A stretch of DNA of 64,000 nucleotides from Limnomonas spitsbergensis (GCA_037349105.1 JAYJMM010000114.1:4517501-4581500); one strand, 5' to 3'; positions 46,901-48,030 are shown, counted from the first letter of the stretch. A program made the numbers and translations. The notes: generated from the letters alone by a model not told the origin.

Positions 46901-48030
46901 CTTGTAGTGCACTTCAGCTACACTTCAGCTACATCCCAGCCTTTGATCGACAAGGAGGGCATGGTGCAGCATGCCCTGTAGCTTGGGCTACCGGCTGTTG
47001 GACGGTCATGGTCATGATCCGGTCACAAGTTGCCCATTGATGTCCGCTCGGCAGCCCCCAAGTACCCTGGTGGGGTAGCCCCTAGCAGCCCCACGTGGCC
47101 TTGTGGCCTACTGATGTCCGCTCGGGGGCCCCCTGTACCCAGGTGGCCCCTAGCAGCCCCAATTGCTACATTTGGGTCCCAGCAGGTGGAGGCGCTAAGC
47201 GCTCCAAGCGTTCAATTTGGTGTCCCAACTGGTAGGGGCGCTTAGTGCCATAACCTGTTGGGACCCCAAATTGAACACAAGGGGGGGCATCCCCCCTTTC
47301 TCATGCTGGGATTTTATAAGGTGTGAGACCGGCCGCCCAACCCTAAACACCTGAGATGCAAAAACACAAAACAGCCCGGGTGCGCATGTGGCCCTCGCCG
47401 TCAGCCGAGAAAAGGCGAGCAGGAAACAGGAGAGACACACAGCCAACAAACACTCACACGGCCGCAAAAACTCATGCGTACAGAGTAAGATTAAGGTCTG
47501 AAAAATGAGAACTGGAACCCCACCTCGGCACCCCCCTAGCTTAGAACACACTACCACAAAAAATTCACCCCAAAGTGGTAGCGAATGTCTCCACCGAAAC
47601 CGTGAAAACGGCACCCAACCAACAGAAGGCTGACGAGAAGCCAAAAATAAAAGAGCTGCCTGCCCCCACTTGGGCCCCTAGGTGGTCTTGTGTGAACTGA
47701 AAACGACACTGGGCTACAGGACTCGGTAACCTGTCATGCTGGGCTACAGGACTGGGTAACTGGTCATGCTGGGCTACCAAATGTAGGAGGACGCATGCCT
47801 GGTGGTGCACTGCGTGCACATAAGAGCACCTCCCCCTGCCAACAGCAGCTTACTCGGGGGTTTGATATGATGTACAGCAGGTCTATCTTGTCCGGGAAGA
47901 CCAGGGCGGATTTGAGCAGGGCCACGCCATCTCGAGGCAGGGAGAAGGAAGCAGCCGGATCTCTCAAGATCTTTTTGACGAAACGGCTGCATCTGTCCGC
48001 CGCTGGGTTCGTCATCATCATCGTCGTCAT
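628..48030 (-). CDS. ZNFX1-like: ZNFX1-like RNA helicase fused to a CbbX/SpoVK-type AAA+ ATPase, 36 exons, 3' end off window
   Basis: A chain of 36 exons was read on the minus strand; every junction has a GT-AG or GC-AG pair and matching phase, giving 1,966 codons without a stop. Order by residue: helical N-terminus (1-227); DFRSIKIIPTADE and MDRQFRLMRED ZNFX1 signature (about 225-260); SF1 helicase motifs I (about 488-496), Ia (about 515), II VEEAGE (about 975), III GDHKQLRP (about 1003), IV QHRMHPQ (about 1050), V and VI (about 1220-1265); NFX1-type Zn segment (about 1335-1395); coiled coil (1395-1570); linkers (1570-1880); AAA+ start (1883 onward) with Walker A GNPGTGKTT. Family knowledge: ZNFX1 homologues bind RNA and support small-RNA inheritance, heterochromatic RNAi or antiviral sensing. 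The helicase assignment is firm; the fusion rests on phase continuity across introns of several kb and needs RNA support. Start ATG has an in-frame TGA 27 nt upstream, but an upstream 5' exon cannot be excluded. Confidence 0.88.
1087..1322. repeat. 61-bp tandem repeat, about 3.8 copies
   Basis: Unit contains GACCCTGTACCCTGTACCC and CTGCATCATCAGGGCAACC; copies are nearly identical. Intron 35. Confidence 0.9.
1519..1632. repeat. 10-bp GTGACATGAG-type array
   Basis: Short degenerate array adjacent to the exon 35 donor, between the real donor edge and a copy of it at 1,470-1,531. Confidence 0.8.
1648..1720 (-). CDS. Exon 35, first half of AAA+ Walker A
   Basis: Reads VDLDKERKLSLSSKQYNACF then YGNP and one base; acceptor GCGCAG, donor GTAGGG. 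Joined to exons 34 and 36 it gives the CbbX-type FYGNPGTGKTT. Acceptor echoes at 1,788-1,810 and 1,852-1,880; an internal/donor echo at 1,470-1,531. Confidence 0.88.
1920..2400. repeat. Polypurine G/A tract with repeated CAGCGCTAGGCGGAAGG blocks
   Basis: About 480 bp almost purely G/A on the plus strand, broken by five or six blocks like CAGCCAGCGCTAGGCGGAAG and one polypyrimidine inversion near 2,070-2,110. Intron 34. Purine-strand bias suggests triplex or G-quadruplex potential (inference). Confidence 0.9.
2853..2957 (-). CDS. Exon 34, start of CbbX-like AAA+ domain
   Basis: Codes AAWELRAEKTATFKKVLEL then TGLAPVKQALAELADK; acceptor TCTCAG, donor GTAATG, phase 0. The pattern L..L.GL..VK....L is the N-terminal hallmark of CbbX/SpoVK AAA+ proteins. 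Confidence 0.85.
3170..6618. repeat. 27-bp satellite array, about 127 copies
   Basis: Core GTAGCGGAGTTAGACTAG plus a variable 9-mer such as CCTCGTCTT or CTTAGTCTT. It occupies nearly all of intron 33. Copies differ mainly in the 9-mer, and variants recur in runs, suggesting higher-order duplications (for example blocks with TTACACTAACTTCG recur about every 430 bp). Confidence 0.97.
6633..6759 (-). CDS. ZNFX1-like exon 33
   Basis: Reads KALEVLGCNIAKLGDFRATA followed by an Ala-rich stretch; acceptor GGCCAG, donor GTAGGT. The donor lies 13 bp from the edge of the 3.4-kb 27-bp satellite. Confidence 0.65.
6838..7105. repeat. Degenerate 50-60-bp repeat, about 5 copies
   Basis: Each copy has an AT-rich half and GACAGGTGGAGGGGGCGACGG-like half. 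Between exons 32 and 33; it may be an old echo of the exon 33 acceptor edge but similarity is too weak to say. Confidence 0.7.
7133..7269 (-). CDS. ZNFX1-like exon 32
   Basis: Starts HRQATSSGQDRNSISTRAAS and contains AAGEALAYLLHPQAEQLPEW; acceptor TTGCAG, donor GTGTGA, phase 2 out. Helical. A 52-bp tandem array made from the acceptor region sits directly upstream. Confidence 0.68.
7270..7522. repeat. 52-bp array echoing the exon 32 acceptor
   Basis: Nearly five copies containing TAGGACGTACAGCAAGCCAG; on the minus strand each carries the exon 32 acceptor context (TATTGCAG or TATCGTAG). Confidence 0.9.
7592..8120. repeat. 26-bp array (TTTAATTGCAGGACTCCG...), about 20 copies
   Basis: Near-identical 26-bp units with CTCCG/CACCG variants, followed to 8,260 by four diverged copies. 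Intron 31. Confidence 0.95.
8563..8658 (-). CDS. ZNFX1-like exon 31
   Basis: Codes VPMAGGGEAADGSSNTERRQ then HPALHLASALVQ; acceptor CCCCAG, donor GTCTGG, phase 0. No recognisable motif; included for splice signals and phase. Confidence 0.55.
8840..9655. repeat. Telomere-like 14-bp array (CCCTTACCCCTACA)
   Basis: About 56 copies mixing CCCTTACCCCTACA with CCCAGACCCCTACA, related to the plant telomere repeat. Intron 30. The 301-codon PYTLTP-type open frame here is a repeat artefact. Confidence 0.95.
9727..9999 (-). CDS. ZNFX1-like exon 30, TPR-like helices
   Basis: Reads GLGAPRADPSSKSVARGLSL, IQEDKWVDALKYFTEAV and ALLELCRVHLGLPDAKRRRL; acceptor CAACAG, donor GTGGGT. DKW.DALKYFTEAV resembles a TPR helix pair (weak). 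Acceptor edge echoed three times at 10,060-10,345. Confidence 0.72.
10060..10345. repeat. Echoes of the exon 30 acceptor edge, 3 copies
   Basis: Each 80-100-bp copy keeps GGCGCACCCAAGCCCTG and GCCTCGGGCCAGAGACTTG, matching the start of exon 30 at 9,945-10,010. Confidence 0.85.
10432..10985. repeat. 21-bp array (CCCTGAGGTGTGGACATGATA), about 26 copies
   Basis: Unit length divisible by three keeps ORFs open on both strands (CGHDALR and MSTPQGI repeats). Intronic, so not taken as coding. Confidence 0.95.
11091..11330 (-). CDS. ZNFX1-like exon 29, Ser/Gly-rich linker
   Basis: Starts VSVWKDAVAAAVSSPDGPQQ, has a 30-residue Gly/Ser run, then FEALRAALKAAEPDAAGTLD and VLFHSSGLGDILLRYAK. Acceptor TCGCAG. 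The donor is either GCAGGT at 11,090 (phase 0, fits exon 30) or GTCGAT at 11,086; the first is preferred for phase. Confidence 0.7.
11489..11551 (-). CDS. ZNFX1-like exon 28 (63 bp)
   Basis: Codes VRQLRHLLFGVPFMSTKVGD plus M; acceptor AGCAG, donor GTAAGA. Phase 0 both sides, so the frame survives with or without it. Degenerate copies of its 5' flank lie at 11,700-11,850 and 12,000-12,090. Confidence 0.6.
11700..12240. repeat. Degenerate copies of exon 28 region and short CCCTAAA run
   Basis: Two diverged copies of the exon 28 upstream flank, separated by AT-rich unique sequence, then CCCTAAACCCTAAACCCTAA (four telomere units) at 12,150-12,181. Confidence 0.65.
12301..12507 (-). CDS. ZNFX1-like exon 27, coiled coil
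   Basis: 69 codons, starts HSEARRHAEAKRAREDLAAT and ends KAHHYAT; continuous heptads. Acceptor CCGCAG, donor GTGAGG. A copy of the acceptor edge lies at 12,595-12,615. Confidence 0.8.
13644..13766 (-). CDS. ZNFX1-like exon 26, coiled coil
   Basis: Reads RQLSASEMATWEQERRHKAA then EQMADLEAAARVEREKLAEQ and K; acceptor CTTCAG, donor GTGCGA. Acceptor edge (QLSASEMATWEQE) is repeated three more times between 13,820 and 14,100. Confidence 0.78.
13820..14100. repeat. Echoes of the exon 26 acceptor edge, 3 copies
   Basis: Copies keep GCTCCCATGTGGCCATT, CAGAGGCGCTCA and the polypyrimidine acceptor on the minus strand. The real exon 26 edge is at 13,730-13,766. Confidence 0.9.
14160..14314. repeat. 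22-bp array at the exon 25 donor, 7 copies
   Basis: Unit CCATACCTGCAGGTCCACAC plus CT; the first copy overlaps the GTGGATTTGCAGG donor flank. Confidence 0.9.
14315..14479 (-). CDS. ZNFX1-like exon 25, coiled coil
   Basis: 55 codons, starts EEEAACSRAEAEKERASLEA and ends LDKAVLEKE; Glu/Arg/Ala-rich heptads. Acceptor CTCAG, donor GTGGAT, phase 0. A 22-bp array begins at the donor. Confidence 0.8.
14500..14900. repeat. Two copies of a dispersed GGAACAGCGCAGCC element
   Basis: About 200-bp units (14,510-14,700 and 14,735-14,890) share AAGAAAGGAAGAAA, TTAAGG.A.CAGCGCAGCC, GGATGGCGGC.AAAGAGGG and TTCCTGAGGGG.GGCAGGG. Partial relatives lie at 12,790-12,830 and 46,305-46,385. Confidence 0.7.
15000..15960. 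other. Intron 24 sequence without recognisable feature
   Basis: Mostly non-repetitive, AT-richer DNA. Short open frames do not resemble known proteins or the gene's codon use. Confidence 0.5.
16008..16092 (-). CDS. ZNFX1-like exon 24, Cys pair and coiled-coil start
   Basis: Reads CHVKDASCLTCLELQRIQEE then EKRALRKL; acceptor CCACAG, donor GTGAGG. Cys pair followed by a Glu/Arg/Lys heptad region. Acceptor-side echoes occur at 16,140-16,450. Confidence 0.82.
16090..16470. repeat. Echoes of the exon 24 acceptor edge, about 3 copies
   Basis: Copies share GCATGATGCATCCTTCACA, CATCTGTGGAGGGTAGAGGG and part of CTCCTCCTGGATCCTC. Unit about 120-180 bp. Confidence 0.88.
16965..17858. repeat. CATGCACCC/CATGCATCCC array
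   Basis: About 890 bp of 9-10-bp units with higher-order 50-70-bp repeats (ATCCCACATGTACCCTGTGC). Intron 23. Confidence 0.93.
17859..17902. repeat. 44-bp copy of exon 23 3' edge and donor
   Basis: Matches 18,006-18,049 almost exactly, including TGATCAGGTGCCCCTGCGCC and the CTCACT donor complement. Confidence 0.9.
18012..18296 (-). CDS. ZNFX1-like exon 23, NFX1-type zinc-finger segment
   Basis: Starts HWGKVLGLLVPRGAVLRGLP, then QCQIHGTRSLL, and a Cys/His cluster GGCCQPCNQPLPCGHACSL with RCHAYDRSHERMRCKELVY. Acceptor TCACAG, donor GTGAGT, phase 2. Only one finger-like cluster is seen; animal ZNFX1 has several. A 44-bp copy of the exon's 3' edge lies at 17,859-17,902. Confidence 0.93.
18612..18787 (-). 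CDS. ZNFX1-like exon 22, motifs V and VI
   Basis: Reads GEEADVVVASLVRCNDRGSV, GFLSEPERINVLLSRARHGL and VLIGSAATLRG; acceptor CCCCAG, donor GTATGG, phase 2 out. INV.LSRARHGL is motif VI of UPF1-like helicases and carries the arginine finger. Confidence 0.96.
18785..19085. repeat. GTGTGAGAGGGTGTGGGAGG-type array
   Basis: About 300 bp of variable 20-35-bp units directly upstream of the exon 22 acceptor. Confidence 0.88.
19268..19444 (-). CDS. ZNFX1-like exon 21
   Basis: Begins VSLGDLDVTALHKEAQPQLL, has a Ser/Gly-rich linker and ends GIRVATIDNYQ at donor GTGGTC. VATIDNYQ|GEEADV is motif V split by an intron. Acceptor edge echoed six times at 19,490-20,040, donor edge once near 19,160-19,200. 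Confidence 0.92.
19488..20060. repeat. Echoes of the exon 21 acceptor edge, 6 copies
   Basis: 80-95-bp units retain GAGGGCGGTGACATC, GATCCCCCAGG and ACACCTGGTATGAATTGA, i.e. the first 45 nt of exon 21 plus acceptor AG. The GT/AG dinucleotides are intact in every copy. Confidence 0.93.
20112..20258 (-). CDS. ZNFX1-like exon 20
   Basis: Reads VNLHEVQMAVSIVTYLLQQG, then RADQMVILTPYLGQLLEI and HRELCKTNNK; acceptor TTATAG, donor GTAAAC. SK.N..E......YLLQQGY....I.ILTPY.GQL is conserved in ZNFX1/UPF1 RecA2. Confidence 0.94.
20280..20500. repeat. GAGTGGGGA-rich degenerate repeat
   Basis: Short irregular purine-rich repeats (AGTGAGGAGTGGGGAG) upstream of exon 20. Confidence 0.6.
20880..21097. repeat. 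Degenerate GGAGCCATGCATGC array, left half
   Basis: Six diverged copies of the CCATGCATGC repeat that continues at 23,211 on the other side of an inserted transposon. Confidence 0.8.
21463..21696 (+). CDS. BED-like zinc-finger ORF of transposon copy 1
   Basis: 77 codons with the finger CGRCGKVLKSADPANVRRHQ followed by NGREC, i.e. C-x2-C...H-x4-C, as in BED fingers of hAT transposases, then KRQRTLGF and a Pro/Ala tail. The true start may be the internal Met before NEHITC. Likely a DNA-binding module left after loss of the catalytic part. Confidence 0.6.
   Translation: MYYTQHIVVLVWWIMNEHITCGRCGKVLKSADPANVRRHQNGRECMAASAIQRDSKRQRTLGFAPPPPLAIPAAAPA
21722..21952 (+). CDS. Middle ORF of transposon copy 1, unknown
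   Basis: 76 codons reading MVRDPFAVLVSSGGVLALAV and MTPEQLLMDAAQVTGVLMHL. Possibly another exon of the element's gene. Copy 2 lacks this segment (about 540 bp shorter). Confidence 0.4.
   Translation: MVRDPFAVLVSSGGVLALAVFRADVLQVPTAKGGLYSVGEMTPEQLLMDAAQVTGVLMHLRYAGGDEEDGSDAAFE
22265..22873 (+). CDS. Cys/His-rich C-terminal ORF of transposon copy 1
   Basis: Coherent from CGAACSLEPHADEACGFCGA onward with NPCTNRPVPCQVCRSRDPPV and WSYHYLDHMLTAHP, a C-x2-C...H...H finger. Ends SAFWKHVIASEQ. The same protein is encoded in minus-strand pieces of copy 2 (61,265-61,752). The N-terminal 25 residues may be intron. Confidence 0.55.
   Translation: MPLWTVGWLGVGRSSSYPLCVARHILLGQCGAACSLEPHADEACGFCGAVCGDRDSGMCRSELGNDSNSIIVKVSSACPLHHKMSYASAHKVSATNPCTNRPVPCQVCRSRDPPVPRPWVWSYHYLDHMLTAHPDQQVAEADVASYAVTVEELEGVVGKEIPLRERKKAVRELMAKMKANAIALPPPSRPSAFWKHVIASEQ
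23211..23512. repeat. 28-bp array (AAGTTTAGGAGGTAGGAG + CCATGCATGC), about 10 copies
   Basis: Runs up to the exon 19 GC donor; the unit includes GTGAGTAG-like donor flank in the last copies. Split by transposon copy 1. Confidence 0.92.
23518..23697 (-). CDS. ZNFX1-like exon 19
   Basis: Reads VSELVRACTYPDLKDHASV, RGLQPDSGRVLFIDHDQMEV and NADTFQSK; acceptor TGCAG, donor AAG|GCAAGC (GC-AG). Matches the ZNFX1 pattern IS.LV...YP.L.DH.SV and V.FI.H...E. A 28-bp array containing the donor region follows. Confidence 0.92.
23765..23915 (+). repeat. Dispersed GTAGCTGAA-tailed element
   Basis: About 150 bp with CCACTGGGTCAATTGGGACA near the head and ATGTAGCTGAATTGTAGCTG at the tail. Relatives: 26,515-26,670; 32,345-32,560; 41,445-41,600 (reverse); 42,605-42,760; 44,690-44,830; 46,905-47,000 (reverse). 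Confidence 0.75.
24290..25235. repeat. Echoes of the exon 18 donor edge, 9 copies, with CCCTAAA
   Basis: Units of 95-135 bp each keep ACTCCTACCTGAGGGTGCA and GCGGTGTTG, i.e. the QHRMHPQ-coding exon end and its GTAGGAG donor on the minus strand, joined by degenerate CCCTAAACCC telomere-like spacers. Confidence 0.94.
25314..25472 (-). CDS. ZNFX1-like exon 18, motifs III and IV
   Basis: Starts IGDHKQLRPKVE and ends FPHVTLGVQHRMHPQ; includes NVSLFERLVMAG. Acceptor CTGTAG, donor GTAGGA, phase 0. These are the canonical GDHKQLRP and SLFERL...L..QHRM.P motifs. Both edges are echoed: acceptor copies at 25,540-26,025 and donor copies at 24,310-25,230. Confidence 0.95.
25535..26030. repeat. Echoes of the exon 18 acceptor edge, 5 copies
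   Basis: Copies keep GGGGCGCAGCAGCTTG and GGTCACCAATCTACAGAG, matching the acceptor and GDHKQLRPK start of exon 18. Several still read DHKQLHPK on the minus strand. Confidence 0.93.
26080..26340. repeat. Degenerate GATACGGCAAGATTTGACACG-like repeat
   Basis: A few diverged 20-25-bp units (ACGGCACAGG, GACACAGGTTTGACC) around a GCAAGAAGGGG duplication. Low-order structure only. Confidence 0.5.
26755..26880. repeat. Degenerate telomere-like CCCTTACCCT array at exon 17 donor
   Basis: About 12 units of CCCTTACCCTGAAC-type sequence reaching the GTAGGT donor. Confidence 0.85.
26883..27016 (-). CDS. ZNFX1-like exon 17, Walker B (motif II)
   Basis: Reads GAAKYKDMLQNASVAPTIVM then VEEAGELHESHAL and SPKTKQLIM; donor GTAGGT. 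VEEAGE fits the ZNFX1-type motif II (VEEA.E) and KQLIM leads into motif III. The acceptor edge is echoed about six times at 27,095-27,690. Confidence 0.94.
27095..27700. repeat. Echoes of the exon 17 acceptor edge, about 6 copies
   Basis: Units of about 115-145 bp keep GCCACACTGGCGTTCTGAAG, CATGTCCTTGTACTTTGCAG and GAAGCAGCTGGGTAGAAGG. On the minus strand they repeat acceptor plus GAAKYKDMLQNASVAP. Confidence 0.94.
27750..27845. repeat. GTGGGTAGAAG 11-bp array
   Basis: About nine units, apparently an expansion of the GGGTAGAAGGTGGGT piece of the exon 17 echo. Confidence 0.85.
28030..28124 (-). CDS. ZNFX1-like exon 16, TTG motif
   Basis: Reads CKEAQDEMRVLHSTSELATL then AGARVIGCTTT plus one base; acceptor GATCAG, donor AG|GCAAGG (GC-AG intron). 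VIG.TTTGAAK is the family signature for helicase motif Ic. Phase links directly to exon 15. Confidence 0.88.
28225..28570. repeat. Degenerate CTGTCAAAAGTATGATTCAAG repeat
   Basis: About ten diverged 25-40-bp units. Confidence 0.8.
28690..29680. other. Intron 15 spacer with scattered CCCTAAA runs
   Basis: Short CCCTAAACCCTAAA runs at 28,700, 28,840 and 28,925, otherwise unique. A minus-strand open frame at 29,079-29,273 (VVSSLSAPEFDEVFQGLAEE) looks protein-like but no splice pair in phase was found. Confidence 0.5.
29690..31187. repeat. 10-bp array (CCAGCAACAT/CCAGCAACAA), about 150 copies
   Basis: 1.5 kb in intron 15. Because the unit is 10 bp, frames rotate and remain open on both strands, creating ORFs up to 403 codons. 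Interspersed AACGACAACATCCAGC marks a higher-order pattern near the right end. Confidence 0.96.
31281..31564 (-). CDS. ZNFX1-like exon 15, acidic insert
   Basis: Starts AMLLSQAMVWRRIKVPRNEG, followed by about 45 Asp/Glu/Gly residues and EPLGDIWALPMDERLQLAVKW (first 20 given as the ZNFX1 pattern W.L....R..L...W). Acceptor AAGCAG, donor GTGCGT, phase 2 out. Two or three copies of its acceptor edge lie upstream at 31,640-31,880. Confidence 0.75.
31640..31885. repeat. Echoes of the exon 15 acceptor edge, 2 copies
   Basis: At 31,665-31,705 and 31,815-31,860; keep CCTCCAGACCATGGCTTGA and CAGCAGCATCGCCTG with the acceptor AG intact in the first copy. Confidence 0.9.
32232..32295. repeat. 17-bp array (TTGTACACCGGTATCAA), about 3.5 copies
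   Basis: Short perfect array in intron 14, upstream of a GTAGCTGAA element. Confidence 0.9.
32582..32726 (-). CDS. ZNFX1-like exon 14
   Basis: Reads HTMTELSIVKSGGNSDVGD then ESKKKRKRRRSSYATPTR and ends YPEAQ; acceptor GGTCAG, donor GTGAGA. Contains a basic KKKRKRRR run that could act as a nuclear localisation signal (inference). No family motif, so assignment depends on phase and position. Confidence 0.6.
32795..33058. repeat. 32-bp array with CCCTAAACCCTCCTCCCCCC, about 7 copies
   Basis: Telomere-like unit CCCTAAACCC plus TCCTCCCCCCTAGACC; poly-C degeneration at 32,985-33,025. Confidence 0.93.
33090..33540. repeat. Echoes of the exon 13 donor edge, 2 copies
   Basis: At 33,160-33,225 and 33,350-33,410, keeping ACCCCGACAGCCATGGCTTC and CACACCGCC; on the minus strand they still read AVWRSWLSG and AVWKPWLSG. 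Confidence 0.9.
33541..34115 (-). CDS. ZNFX1-like exon 13, Gly/Pro-rich insert in helicase 1B region
   Basis: Opens IQEIEKLLLSTSPGTARKAG, then about 110 residues of Asn/Gly-rich and poly-Pro sequence, then PLDVLDLWSLIRPYLYEEVG and WKWWLSG. Acceptor CTTCAG, donor GTGCGT, phase 2 out. The low-complexity block is an insertion relative to animal ZNFX1. The last 40 nt are repeated at least twice in the next intron (33,120-33,540). Confidence 0.78.
34140..34790. repeat. 22-bp array (GTGAGTGGTGCTAGGGGGTG), about 30 copies
   Basis: Intron 12, beginning 25 bp from the exon 13 acceptor. Unit alternates 21 and 22 bp. Confidence 0.95.
35206..35379 (-). CDS. ZNFX1-like exon 12
   Basis: Starts GVTSVIRIGGRSKSQRLEQY and ends DVERSTKTQ; acceptor TTTCAG, donor GTGCAG. 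Joined to exon 11, LLDKGVTSVIRIGGRSKS is a close match to the ZNFX1-specific LLD.GI..IVRIGGRSKS. Confidence 0.9.
35622..35743 (-). CDS. ZNFX1-like exon 11, motifs I (end) and Ia
   Basis: Completes the P-loop as GKTYVGALVAEAIV and carries CVCYTNHALDQFLEALLDK (motif Ia). Acceptor TCACAG, donor GTGGGA, phase 1 in, 0 out. ZNFX1 and UPF1-like helicases share GKT.....L and TN.A.D.F. Confidence 0.93.
35875..36330. repeat. 15-16-bp array (GAGGTCCCATGCAGGA), about 28 copies
   Basis: Degenerate array in intron 10, followed directly by the P-loop echoes. Confidence 0.92.
36335..36790. repeat. Echoes of the Walker A exon end and donor, 9 copies
   Basis: 45-65-bp units of ACTCACCGGTGCCAGGCAGA followed by CCCTAAACCCTAAACCC. 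On the minus strand each repeats the PPGTG-coding exon end with its GTGAGT donor (sometimes GTTAAT). Confidence 0.95.
36794..36893 (-). CDS. ZNFX1-like exon 10, first half of helicase Walker A
   Basis: Encodes ANLHLDPTQQQALSQAL followed by VALIQGPPGT and one base of the next Gly codon, then donor GTGAGT. LDPTQQQAL is the Q-motif-like entry and GPPGTGK the P-loop (motif I), interrupted by intron 10. The donor-side exon edge is echoed nine times in that intron. Confidence 0.93.
37036..37173 (-). CDS. ZNFX1-like exon 9
   Basis: Reads ISTSFFSISPLLSCLQSMAT then VPLADQIVRLDPPVDPECL, corresponding to the family segment Y.PVL.ALQ......P....IV. Acceptor ATTCAG, donor GTGAGA, phase 0 both sides. Confidence 0.85.
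37457..37652 (-). CDS. ZNFX1-like exon 8
   Basis: Contains RPLMVFATIGRRDVKEL and NPVIGLAFDRGQDVEAVL; acceptor GTACAG, donor GTGAGG. FATI.RRD.KEL is the conserved strand of ZNFX1 N-domain (F.TV..RD.K.L). The adjacent downstream coordinate (37,690) begins a GT-rich then CGGCAC/CGGCAT array in intron 7. Confidence 0.85.
37690..37884. repeat. GTGTGC/GTGCCT microsatellite
   Basis: GT-rich 6-10-bp units adjoining the hexamer array in intron 7. Confidence 0.9.
37885..38153. repeat. Hexamer array: CGGCAC block then CGGCAT block
   Basis: About 14 CGGCAC units then about 30 CGGCAT units with a single clean switch near 37,970. All frames open; not coding. Confidence 0.96.
38375..38680 (-). CDS. ZNFX1-like exon 7
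   Basis: Starts LMREDMMGGLREVVKAM and ends GRGTLPLDALVCLVC; acceptor ATCTAG, donor GTGAAC, phase 2 in and out. FWADHGRGTLPLDALVC corresponds to the family pattern W..SKRL..GSLVCL. This is the domain just before the helicase core. Confidence 0.82.
38893..39799 (+). mobile_element. hAT-like DNA transposon, 907 bp, perfect TIR and TSD
   Basis: Ends TAGGCATCGGCAATAT and its exact reverse complement (16 bp), subterminal AT-rich inverted similarity (AAGTATATAAT.C.TTATATCATATATATA), flanked by identical 8-bp AATATTTA at 38,885-38,892 and 39,800-39,807. An 8-bp duplication fits the hAT superfamily. It carries one short finger ORF and no catalytic domain. Intron 6 of the big gene. Confidence 0.92.
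39116..39475 (+). CDS. BED-like finger ORF inside hAT-like element
   Basis: 119 codons starting MAPKKVKRSIFLNN. It contains CKGYGQNLSPSNPSAAVKAH followed by STTC, a BED-like C...H-x3-C finger missing the first CxxC spacing (CKGYG), and a basic SPRKCAASRASRTLKRF tail. Resembles the N-terminal DNA-binding region of algal hAT transposases; the catalytic RNase H part is missing. Confidence 0.6.
   Translation: MAPKKVKRSIFLNNSQLHLGTEWEPEALCAELNKIKRFWNNLYSVVLGEENAGDACCYLQCKGYGQNLSPSNPSAAVKAHSTTCASIETRQSPRKCAASRASRTLKRFLCIITLTDLRT
39836..39886. repeat. (AT)n microsatellite
   Basis: About 25 AT dinucleotides followed by a T run, just outside the hAT-like element. Confidence 0.95.
40015..41020. repeat. 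1-kb 7-bp array (GGTTGAG), telomere-like
   Basis: TTGAGGG heptamers with TCAGAGT, CTGATGG and TTTGAGG variants. A one-base variant of TTTAGGG at kilobase scale inside intron 6. Confidence 0.95.
41085..41110 (-). CDS. ZNFX1-like exon 6 (26 bp micro-exon)
   Basis: Micro-exon AALMDRQF plus AG before donor GTGAGA; joined to exon 7 it gives DRQFRLMREDMMGGLRE, matching the ZNFX1 consensus YLDTQFRLLREDFV.PLRE. About 25 residues normally found between PT..EL and YLD are absent, so an unrecognised exon may lie between 41,111 and 41,889. Confidence 0.68.
41445..41600 (-). repeat. Dispersed GTAGCTGAA-tailed element, reverse
   Basis: Begins with four AGCTACATTTC units and ends CCCAATCGGGC, the reverse of the family described at 23,765. 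Confidence 0.75.
41700..41880. repeat. 30-bp telomere-like array with TACATCCTGACCCC
   Basis: Five or six units mixing CCCTAAACCCTACATCCTGA; reaches the exon 5 donor. Confidence 0.88.
41890..41920 (-). CDS. ZNFX1-like exon 5 (31 bp)
   Basis: Small exon coding SIKIIPTADE between acceptor CATGCAG and donor GTGAGA. Phase 2 in, 0 out. Matches the family consensus FR.I.I.PT..E. Flanked on the acceptor side by a 33-bp tandem array. Confidence 0.72.
41945..42150. repeat. 33-bp array related to the LINE 3' end
   Basis: Six units containing TGACGTTACACCTCTGGGCC, the same core as the retrotransposon 3' ends at 56,640 and 63,368. Confidence 0.9.
42300..42430. repeat. TTTAGGGTTAAGGG telomere-like run
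   Basis: About 17 degenerate TTTAGGG/TTAAGGG units in the intron between exons 4 and 5. Confidence 0.9.
42605..42885 (+). repeat. Dispersed GTAGCTGAA-tailed element plus extra tail copy
   Basis: CCACTGGGCCGATGGGGACC head, tail TTGTAGCTGAAATGTAGCTG at 42,722, and a second tail TGTAGCTGAATTGTAGCTG at 42,846. Confidence 0.75.
42935..43170 (-). CDS. ZNFX1-like exon 4
   Basis: Starts DEEARKDPEMQLIADLLVAC, followed by an alanine-rich stretch and LLALEDLHAGPGGRHDND; ends DF plus AG at donor GTCTGA. Joined to exon 5 it makes DFRSIKIIPTADE, the ZNFX1 motif that precedes the helicase-associated N-domain. The exon start is duplicated twice upstream. Confidence 0.75.
43205..43450. repeat. Echoes of the exon 4 acceptor edge, 2 copies
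   Basis: GGCGATCAGCTGCATCTCAG and GGATCCT, at 43,240-43,290 and 43,380-43,445; minus strand reads DREARKDPEMQLIA in the first. Confidence 0.93.
43500..43850. repeat. Telomere-like array (CACTTAGACTAACCCTTGAC)
   Basis: Five 40-50-bp units with degenerate CCCTAA, then two partial echoes of the exon 3 donor edge (CTGACCTTAGACACCAGGGT). Confidence 0.85.
43904..44039 (-). CDS. ZNFX1-like exon 3
   Basis: Reads EPLLKLLGELYRIPGLLAI then RKALAAGVIPDAAPVGWF and TLVSK; acceptor CCCAG, donor GTCAGT, phase 2 in and 0 out. A degenerate second copy of the whole exon lies at 44,150-44,280. Confidence 0.72.
44100..44285 (-). pseudogene. Duplicate of exon 3 in the intron between exons 2 and 3
   Basis: Reads PKLLEDLYRICGLLAIARR then TALAAYMIPDAAP, clearly homologous to exon 3. 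The GTCAGT donor is lost and replaced by CTCAAACTTTCC, so it is likely an unused relic exon. Confidence 0.75.
44485..45720. repeat. Echoes of the exon 2 donor edge, about 7 copies
   Basis: Diverged 100-250-bp units keep CTGCATG(C/T)CCCAGTGCAC and GCTGCCCAGCATG, i.e. MLGSD..CTG.CR plus the GCAAGT donor on the minus strand. Interrupted by a GTAGCTGAA element at 44,690-44,830. Confidence 0.88.
45728..45858 (-). CDS. ZNFX1-like exon 2
   Basis: Acceptor TGCAG, then ENGLALGRLRRALSCDD and MLGSDDMCTGTC; ends phase 2 at an AG|GCAAGT donor, a GC-AG intron. Phase joins exon 3 to give TGTCREPLLKLLGELY. Helical, no catalytic motif. Its 3' edge is echoed several times in the following intron. Confidence 0.72.
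45990..46165. repeat. Two 95-bp copies (ATATGGTGCCACAGGCAGTC)
   Basis: Tandem pair with GGGATTCGTGTTTGGGG and telomere-like GGGTTTAGGG. Intron 1. Confidence 0.8.
47030..47260. repeat. Two-copy direct repeat in intron 1
   Basis: TTGATGTCCGCTCGG.AGCCCCC and CCCCTAGCAGCCCCA recur about 75 bp apart. No coding support. Confidence 0.7.
47854..48030 (-). CDS. ZNFX1-like exon 1 (putative N-terminus)
   Basis: 59 codons beginning MTTMMMTNPAAD and ending IISNPR, donor GTAAGC, phase 0. Contains SRFVKKILRDPAASF and LLKSALVFPDKIDLLY, a helical pattern like the N-terminus of ZNFX1 proteins. An in-frame TGA lies nine codons before the ATG. The ATG may instead be internal to an exon with an upstream acceptor; I saw no strong one. 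Confidence 0.65.
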